From NCBI GenBank assembly GCA_016235065.1, contig JACRMB010000010.1:134281-198280 (forward strand): a DNA stretch of 64,000 bases, read 5' to 3'. The notes under the pieces were generated by a model, which was given only the letters and a program-made list of their open reading frames with translations, did not search any database and had not been told where the DNA came from. This document shows, in pieces, positions 57,484-64,000 of this stretch (positions within the stretch are counted from its first letter, which is position 1; each line of letters starts with the position of its first letter). Source of the stretch: Actinomycetota bacterium. Lineage in GTDB: Bacteria; Actinomycetota; Thermoleophilia; BMS3ABIN01. A program made the position numbers and the translations under genes.

Positions 57484-60400
57484 CTAAAATCCTGAATAGC
57501 TTGCCGATTTCAGCAACTCTCTACCTCGAATGACAGATTCCTCGTAGATAGGATTGTTTCTTGAAATACTATTGATTTTATTCAGAAGAGTGCCTCCATT
57601 TTTCTGAAGACCATGATGTTCTATCAATAGCTGCTCAGCAGCCCGTGCTTCGGATCGGGGTAGATCGACGAGACCAGGAATTCTTTTAATATTTAGACCC
57701 CTTCTTGCTTGTTCGGCAGTCCGACGTTCGATGTTATTAGTTATACCGATGTACTTGACCTTGCCGGCCTCGTCTATTGCCCTGTAAACTGTTGCAAGCT
57801 TACCTTGGGCTCGTTCAATCTTCGCAATCTTCGCAAGTTTTCCTAACTTCCCCAGCTTCCCCCCGGGTACGAAATTCAGCGCGATGAACCCCATGGCCCC
57901 GAATCTCTCATTAAGGCTCGCGTCAGCCGAGAACAGCACCTTGAAGTCCTCGATGAAGAAGTCGTTGGCGAACTGGCCGGTGGCGTCCCAGAGCATCGAA
58001 GGGTTGTTGTAGCCGATCTGAACTCCATTCCACCACTCGCCAGCAGCGTCGCCGGTCCAGCTGGCGGCGTCCTTGATGTTATCCCCTATGCCGGGGCCGC
58101 AGGTAGAAAGGCCGGTTAAGTCGTACCGGGTCAGCGGGTTATTGGTAGCGTAGGCGTAGCGGTTTCTTTGCTGGGGATCAGTGGCAGATCCTTTTAACGG
58201 ATCTGCACTGGTGAAGCGGCCCAGGGAGGGGTCGTACTCTCTTGCTCCCATCCTGATAGTGCCGGTCAGGTTGTCTTTGTCTCGCTGCCATTTACCGGTG
58301 TAGCCGTTAGTGGGGCTGGCTGAGTTAATGGCGTTACCGAAGGCGTCGTAGCGGTATGAGGCGGTTACGGTGCCGTTATCGTCTGTTAGGGCGCTGGTGT
58401 CGCCATGGGGGTTATAGAGATGGTAGCTGGTTGCCGGTGTCTGGCCGGTGTAGTCGGTCTGGCTGATGAGGCCGTCCGCGCCCTGGAGGTAGGAGCTTTT
58501 GAGGGTGGTGGTGGCGTTGGTTTCGTAGTCTGCTACGTCGCTGCCGGGGCTTAGGTGGTAGTTGGTTGTGTTTGCACCCTCGCTTCTTTGTATCCTTCTG
58601 CCCTGGGCATCGTAGGCGTAGCTCACAGTGGCGGTGGGTGTGGCTACTTCGGTCAGTTTGTCGAGGCCGTTATAGGCATAGGTGGTGGTTTCGGAGCCGG
58701 TGGTTTTCTGGGTCAGGGCGCCAATGGGGTTGTAGGAGAAGTCAGTGATTTCCTGCCCGTTGGTCAGCTGGGTTAGCTGGTTGGCCTGGTTATAGCTGTA
58801 GCTGGTAAGGCCGGAAGTTGGTTCTGATAGAGTCGAACGATTGCCGGCTGGGTCATATGAATAGCCTATCGCGCCGTAGCCGGTTATATTCTCAGAGGTG
58901 AGGCGATTCAGGGCGTCGTAGGAGTAGGCGATCGAACCAAGGCCAACCTGATCCATGGCCGTGATGTTTCCAGCGGCATCATAGGTCTGGGTGAACGATT
59001 GCAGTGTCTGACCGCCCATTGTCGACTGCAGGGCGGTGAGTCGGTTGGCTACATCGTAGCTATAGCTTGTTGCGACACCGTTGGCATATGTCTTGCCCGC
59101 GAGATTGCCCGCCGCGTCAAAAGTGAAGCCGTTTGTCTCGGCGCCTCTGGTCACGCTCTTTAGCTGGCTTCTTGGAGTGTACTGATATGAAGTGATGAAG
59201 CTCTCTCCGGCAACGCTATCCTGGCGCTGGGTCAGATTGGCTGCGTCGTCGTAGGTGAAGCTCTCGATGGCGCCGTGGGCGTCGGTCGACTGGGTGAGCA
59301 GGCCCATGGAGTTGTAACTGGAGCTGACAGTCTTTAACGTCGCTTCCTCAGTCGCAGTCAGCTGGTTCTGATTGGCGTCATAGGTGAAGCTGTATGTGGC
59401 GCCCTGACGGTCGGTTACTGCAGTGAGATTGTAGACATCGTCGTAACCGAAGCTAATCGAGCCATCAGCAGTCGTGTCTTTGACCGGATTGCCGGTCTTG
59501 TTATACAAGTAGCTGCGCTCAAGCAGATAAGAGCCCGAGCCGGCGTCAACCTTCTCACTGATCAGTCTGCCAAGCTCGTCATATTCGTATGCGGTTGAAT
59601 GACCGTTGGCGTCTATCTGCCCGGTGCGGTTGCCATTATGGTCGTAGGAGTAGGAAGTGACGCCGCCAGGTGCATCGGTAACCCCAATGAGCAGATCGCT
59701 GGCGCTATAGCTCATATCAGTCTCGTAACCGCGCTGGTCCCTGACCCTGACCGGATTGCCGACGCCGTCATAGCGGTAGCTGACGCTGCCTCCGAGCGGA
59801 TCGGTCGCTGTCTGCAGCCGTTTCAGGGTGTCGTAAGCATAGCTATAGCTGTGTCCGGCAGGGTCGGTGCTCGACAGCAGGTTATCGGACTGGTCATAGG
59901 CGTAGTTTGTTATCCTCAGGGCGCCGCCTTCATCGGGCTCGGTCAGCGAGATCTGCCTGCCGAGTGCGTCATAATTACTGGTCACGGTCTGGCCCAGGGG
60001 ATCGGTAGCAGAAGTCTGGTTTCCTTCAGCGTCATAGGAGAACGTTGACTCGTGGGCTTCGGGATCGATGACCGAGACCAGCCGGTCGTTCTTGTCATAG
60101 CCGAAGTAGGTCCAGTTGCCATTACGATCTTTGGTGGCGGTTTGTTTATAGACAGCGTCGTAGGTGTTTTCAATGGTATTTAGCCTGGCGTCGGTGATCA
60201 GGCTCAGCTTATCCATCGCCGTATAGGCAAACGAAGTTGTCTTGCCTTCGGGGTCGATGACCATGGTTTTGTTGCCGGCGCCGTCGTAGCGGTATTCGGT
60301 AACAAGGTCTTCCGGAAGCTGTGTCTCGGGATTGGTTACCTGGGAGCGCACGAACCTCAGATTGCCGATGGGATCGTACTCGAAGGTGGTCTCGTGACCG

Positions 60401-63400
60401 TTGCCGTCGACCAGGGCTGTCCTTCTTCCCATCAGATCAAAATCGAGATCGATCGTCGCCTGCTCTGCCTGGGGCCTGTTGGTATTCTTGGTCACCTGGT
60501 CGGGATAACCATGGGCGTCGTAGCTATATGTAGTCACATCCCCGTTTCGATCCGTGGCAGAGGTCACAAGGCCGTCTGTGTTATAGAAAAATGACTGCGA
60601 GTAGTTCGAGACGCTTCCATCGTAATTGGTGACTGATGGATATGTCTTTTCGGTAAGCAGCGAACCGGATGCATCATAGGCGAAGGTCGCCGTGTAGCCA
60701 CGGGCGTTTGTGACGGCTATGGGATGATTATTCGCGTTATAGACGGTATGAGTGTGCTGCTGCTCAGGTCGACCATAGGCCAGATAGACATCAGCAATGT
60801 TGCCGTCGGCGTCAAAGATCTGTCTGGTGGATATGCCAAGCCGGTTGGTGACGCCATCCTGATTTCCCATGGCGTCATAAGTGTATGAGGTCTGGTTTCC
60901 GTAGGAATCCTCTTCCCTCACCAGCCGGCCATCGGCGTCGTGATAGAAGATATTCGTGTGATCTTTTGAGGGGTCACCGGGATCCATATGGTTGGTCGCA
61001 GTTGTCTTGTGGAGCGCCGTATCATAATCGAACGTCATCAGGTTGGCTTCGGCATCGGTCTGGCTAACGACCCGGCCTTCCAGGTCGTAAACGTTGTTCA
61101 CGAATGAGTGGCCGTTTGGATCAGTTGCCGAAATGACCCGGTGGTCCGCGTAGGTGAAAGTGGTGACCCCGCCGTTTTGATCAGTGACTGTGGCGAGGTC
61201 TCCCTCGGGTGTATAGCCGAAGGAGACGGTATTTCCAACCGGGTCGGTAATCTCATTTATCAAGTTGTCTATATAATATGTGAACGAAAGCGTCCTGCCG
61301 CTGGGATCGGATACAGTTAGCAGCCGGCCATTGCCATCATAACCTAGATGCGTTAACTGGCCTGTCTCTGATGCCAGTGAGATAAGGCGATGATTGGCAT
61401 CGAACTGGTAGATAACGTTTTCATGGGTTGTTAGAGTACAGGTCTGATCGGGATTCATTACGAGAGTGTCGTACCGGCCCGCGGGCGCCCGGTACGAATT
61501 ATCCGGATTTCTGACAAACAGGTCCGCTCTGCCATCTTCCCTTAATACAGCGATATCGCCATTAGACATGGGACTAACGCTCACCTGCCAGTTATATGAC
61601 CAGCCATAGCCAAGGGGACCGTGCACTGAATCGTTTGAATTGTAGGTCCTTGAGAAAGCAAGCGGCACGCCTCTGGTCAGGATATTGATGTCCTGGTGCT
61701 CATAGACAAAGGCGCCGGTGGCCATATTGACTGGCTCACCGGCCAGGGCAGCGTAAGTATCCATGCCCTTATCGATCGCTGCCTGGCCAAAAGAGGTCTG
61801 GGCCACATCGGCACAGGGATCGTAGTCGAGATTACCGCTGACCCTGTTTTCACTGTTGATGTTGGGGCCATTGGTATCGTTCCAGAAATTGTCAGTGACA
61901 TCTAGCTGGGGAGTACCGCTATATGTTAATGCATACCAGCCGGAACCGTTGGCAAAGATATCATTGTGATGGATGCTCGGCTCACCTGAATAGACGACTA
62001 AGCCCGAGTACTCAGAAGCCATGACGGCAGTCTCGGAAATGTTGGGTGATGCAGCGCTGATTACCAGCTCGCCTGAATCGGAATCATCGCCGCCATAACG
62101 TATAAGGCTCTTGGTGATGCTGCCGTTGCTGCCCGCCTCAAACCTGATACTCCTCCAGTCGCCGGGTCCTGCGCCACTTGTAGCCGGATCATTGTCAGCA
62201 TCGCCGCCGAACTCGTCATCATAGAAAGAGGTGAATACAGCTCCAGTAGCGTTAAGAACACCCTCTACCAACAGCGTCCTGTTGGTGTTGACGTGAAAAG
62301 AGCCATTCGCGTCTGCCTTGAACTTAACAACCGCGCGATCGTCAACGGTCAGTGTTATCCCCTGCATTACCTTGGTCTGCATGACCTCTGCGCCTGGATT
62401 GGGTGGTATACCCTCAAGCACGTAGGGCGAATTGGAAGCCGGCCAGGTCGTGTCCATGGTTACGTGGTCGGTCAGATACATGGCGTTCATGCCGTTGCCT
62501 GAATAAGTATTGCCGGTCACAGCCGCGCCAATGGTTGCCGGCAGTTTGACGGCTATGTCGCTGTTGTCAGTAAAGGTGTTTGAGGCAAGATTTGAAAGAG
62601 ACGTCTGGGAAAAAAGCCCATCAGAGCCATTCCTGACTATGAAGCAGTTGTTGATTGTGGGATCCCCGGAATATATATCGATTCCGCGGCCAAGGGAGTC
62701 GCTGATGCTTGAACCTGTAATGCTCAGGGAGGAGCCATCGATTGCAAGCATGCTCCCATCTATAGCGCCGCCACCAAAGCTGATTGCCGAATTAGTGATG
62801 CCGCCAGTGCTGCCACTGGTGAACCTGATTTCGTACCAGTCCCCGGGAAGCGGTTCGACAGCGCTGCCATAGCCATCGGTATCACCACCATGAGAATCGT
62901 CAAAGAACGAGGTAAAGACGGACCCGGTTGCATTTAGGGCGCCGCTCACCTGCAGATAATGAGTTGTGTTGACATGTCTGCCATCTGACAGGCCGGCAAG
63001 GAACTTCACGGTGGCCCCCGGCTCTACATTCAGGGTGGCTCCAGCCGCTACATTCGTGCGAGTGGGATTGTAGAGGCCCGAATCGCCGGCTAGAACATAT
63101 GGAGCGTTGCTGGCCGGCCAATTGGAATCAGCATCAACATCGCCGCTCAGGTACATGGCGTTATAGATATTTCCGGAATAAGTGTTATTGGTGACGCCGT
63201 TGCCAAGAGTGGCCGGTATTTTTACAGCTATGCCATTGTTGTCACTGAATGTATTGTTTGCCAGCGTCCCGACGACTGAATTGGAGAGAAGTCCGTCGGA
63301 ACCGTTGCGAGTGATGGTTGAGCCGGTGATGACGGGCCTGTCCGCAAAAGTAGTTATGACGCCGCGTGTAAACGAGTCGGATATCGTGGAATTGATAATA

Positions 63401-64000
63401 GCCGTCGAGCCCGCGCTAAGCTGAAGCTGGGCTTCGCTGCCGGCAATGCCCGAGCCTCCGAACGATATCTGGCAGGCATCCACGGTGGCTGCAGGGCCGT
63501 TGAGACTGATCAAGGCCCAATCGCCAGGAATGGGAACACTGGCATCCGCGTCTGAATTGGTATCGCCCCCATGAACGTCATCAAAATATGATGTGAATAT
63601 GGCGCCACTGGCAAGAAGCGAGCCATGCACCTCAAGTGATCGATTGGTATTTACATGGTTTCCCTCATTGAGGTCTGCCATAAATTTGACTACCGCACCC
63701 TGCTCGATAGTCAGAATCACGCCAACATCGACGTTTGCGCTTGGAACTGTGTCTTTCCCTTCAAGCACGTACGGCGAGCTTGAAGCTGGCCAGGTGCTAT
63801 TGGAGATAATGTCGTCCGACAAAAACAAACCGTCACCGGTATTTCCCGAGTAGGTGTTATTGAACACTCCGGTGCCGGTTGTTGCCGGGATTCGGACGGC
63901 TACACCGCCGTTACCAGTAAATGAATTACCCGAAAGGACACTCATAATTAACTCGGACTCGAGACCCACCCCGGCGTTACCGGTTATCGTGTTGCCTGAC
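57484..64000 (-). CDS. RHS polymorphic toxin with beta-helix N-terminus and GIY-YIG nuclease tip (5' end outside window)
   Basis: At least 2171 residues, open through the right edge. Residues to ~740: three to four ~165-residue parallel beta-helix repeats (LTVEPGATVKF, HVNT, GDW and GNTYSGN motifs). ~745-800: DUF6531 (GEPVNMATGAFVYEH, FSRTYNS). ~800-1890: tandem YD/RHS repeats forming a cage. ~1890-2000: RHS core end (GAREYDPSLGRFTSADPL). The last ~102 residues are a GIY-YIG/URI-type nuclease tip: VYRAIDEAGKVKYIGITNN, Arg, catalytic Glu in AAEQLLIEHH, Asn in LLNKIN. The toxin is probably delivered to competitors and cuts DNA. The secretion route is not visible. It is followed by its likely immunity gene. 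Confidence 0.88.
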   Translation of the reverse strand, partial: SGNTITGNAGVGLESELIMSVLSGNSFTGNGGVAVRIPATTGTGVFNNTYSGNTGDGLFLSDDIISNSTWPASSSPYVLEGKDTVPSANVDVGVILTIEQGAVVKFMADLNEGNHVNTNRSLEVHGSLLASGAIFTSYFDDVHGGDTNSDADASVPIPGDWALISLNGPAATVDACQISFGGSGIAGSEAQLQLSAGSTAIINSTISDSFTRGVITTFADRPVITGSTITRNGSDGLLSNSVVGTLANNTFSDNNGIAVKIPATLGNGVTNNTYSGNIYNAMYLSGDVDADSNWPASNAPYVLAGDSGLYNPTRTNVAAGATLNVEPGATVKFLAGLSDGRHVNTTHYLQVSGALNATGSVFTSFFDDSHGGDTDGYGSAVEPLPGDWYEIRFTSGSTGGITNSAISFGGGAIDGSMLAIDGSSLSITGSSISDSLGRGIDIYSGDPTINNCFIVRNGSDGLFSQTSLSNLASNTFTDNSDIAVKLPATIGAAVTGNTYSGNGMNAMYLTDHVTMDTTWPASNSPYVLEGIPPNPGAEVMQTKVMQGITLTVDDRAVVKFKADANGSFHVNTNRTLLVEGVLNATGAVFTSFYDDEFGGDADNDPATSGAGPGDWRSIRFEAGSNGSITKSLIRYGGDDSDSGELVISAASPNISETAVMASEYSGLVVYSGEPSIHHNDIFANGSGWYALTYSGTPQLDVTDNFWNDTNGPNINSENRVSGNLDYDPCADVAQTSFGQAAIDKGMDTYAALAGEPVNMATGAFVYEHQDINILTRGVPLAFSRTYNSNDSVHGPLGYGWSYNWQVSVSPMSNGDIAVLREDGRADLFVRNPDNSYRAPAGRYDTLVMNPDQTCTLTTHENVIYQFDANHRLISLASETGQLTHLGYDGNGRLLTVSDPSGRTLSFTYYIDNLINEITDPVGNTVSFGYTPEGDLATVTDQNGGVTTFTYADHRVISATDPNGHSFVNNVYDLEGRVVSQTDAEANLMTFDYDTALHKTTATNHMDPGDPSKDHTNIFYHDADGRLVREEDSYGNQTSYTYDAMGNQDGVTNRLGISTRQIFDADGNIADVYLAYGRPEQQHTHTVYNANNHPIAVTNARGYTATFAYDASGSLLTEKTYPSVTNYDGSVSNYSQSFFYNTDGLVTSATDRNGDVTTYSYDAHGYPDQVTKNTNRPQAEQATIDLDFDLMGRRTALVDGNGHETTFEYDPIGNLRFVRSQVTNPETQLPEDLVTEYRYDGAGNKTMVIDPEGKTTSFAYTAMDKLSLITDARLNTIENTYDAVYKQTATKDRNGNWTYFGYDKNDRLVSVIDPEAHESTFSYDAEGNQTSATDPLGQTVTSNYDALGRQISLTEPDEGGALRITNYAYDQSDNLLSSTDPAGHSYSYAYDTLKRLQTATDPLGGSVSYRYDGVGNPVRVRDQRGYETDMSYSASDLLIGVTDAPGGVTSYSYDHNGNRTGQIDANGHSTAYEYDELGRLISEKVDAGSGSYLLERSYLYNKTGNPVKDTTADGSISFGYDDVYNLTAVTDRQGATYSFTYDANQNQLTATEEATLKTVSSSYNSMGLLTQSTDAHGAIESFTYDDAANLTQRQDSVAGESFITSYQYTPRSQLKSVTRGAETNGFTFDAAGNLAGKTYANGVATSYSYDVANRLTALQSTMGGQTLQSFTQTYDAAGNITAMDQVGLGSIAYSYDALNRLTSENITGYGAIGYSYDPAGNRSTLSEPTSGLTSYSYNQANQLTQLTNGQEITDFSYNPIGALTQKTTGSETTTYAYNGLDKLTEVATPTATVSYAYDAQGRRIQRSEGANTTNYHLSPGSDVADYETNATTTLKSSYLQGADGLISQTDYTGQTPATSYHLYNPHGDTSALTDDNGTVTASYRYDAFGNAINSASPTNGYTGKWQRDKDNLTGTIRMGAREYDPSLGRFTSADPLKGSATDPQQRNRYAYATNNPLTRYDLTGLSTCGPGIGDNIKDAASWTGDAAGEWWNGVQIGYNNPSMLWDATGQFANDFFIEDFKVLFSADASLNERFGAMGFIALNFVPGGKLGKLGKLAKIAKIERAQGKLATVYRAIDEAGKVKYIGITNNIERRTAEQARRGLNIKRIPGLVDLPRSEARAAEQLLIEHHGLQKNGGTLLNKINSISRNNPIYEESVIRGRELLKSASYSGF

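Overview
The window looks like a chromosome segment from a moderately GC-rich, mostly anaerobic member of the Actinomycetota, probably a deep uncultured lineage. The evidence is an actinobacterial-type integration host factor (mIHF) beside gmk, rpoZ and coaBC, the uvrC-rapZ-yvcK-whiA-gap-pgk gene order typical of that phylum, and a complete dissimilatory sulfite reductase (dsr) operon. Naming the lineage more exactly would need phylogeny. I see no rRNA, tRNA, CRISPR array or insertion sequence.

Layout. 0-6.7 kb: the end of a MalT/LuxR-like regulator, a cold-shock protein, a 14-TM drug exporter, an AMIN-like lipoprotein, a five-heme cytochrome c lipoprotein and a membrane glycosyltransferase-like protein. 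6.7-18.4 kb (minus strand): the uvrC-ogt-rapZ-yvcK-whiA-gap-pgk block, interrupted by two paralogous lipoproteins that share a new-looking C-terminal domain. 18.8-23.4 kb: a small YtxH-like protein, a basic-tailed protein with homing-endonuclease-associated repeats, coaBC, rpoZ, gmk and mihF, where mihF is apparently leaderless and gmk lacks a normal start codon, plus a divergent lipoprotein. 23.4-32.8 kb: the pyrimidine operon pyrR-pyrB-pyrC-carA-carB-pyrK-pyrD, with a PyrR-binding site in its leader. 33-39 kb: a 38-residue RiPP-precursor-like peptide behind a secreted Ig-like protein with an Asp/His/Tyr tract, a glycoside-hydrolase-like lipoprotein and acetyl-CoA synthetase. 39.2-44.3 kb (plus strand): a DUF4328/PQQ-propeller protein, a molybdopterin oxidoreductase lipoprotein, RmuC and a BPL_N-type protein.

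44.5-56.2 kb: the dsr operon, read leftwards from a strong sigma70-like promoter in the order dsrM-C-K-J-O-P-A-B-D-L-E-F-H. It encodes the membrane complex DsrMKJOP, the sulfur carrier DsrC, the siroheme reductase DsrAB, DsrD (typical of reducers), and DsrL plus DsrEFH (typical of oxidizers). That mixture and order make the direction of the pathway an open question and form the most notable metabolic system here. A terminator hairpin separates dsrEFH from the rest.

56.3-64 kb: a very large polymorphic-toxin gene running off the right edge. It has beta-helix repeats, a DUF6531/RHS repeat shell and a GIY-YIG (URI-type) nuclease tip. It is followed by a likely immunity gene and by a displaced, frameshifted copy of the RHS-tip region, which records toxin-tip exchange.
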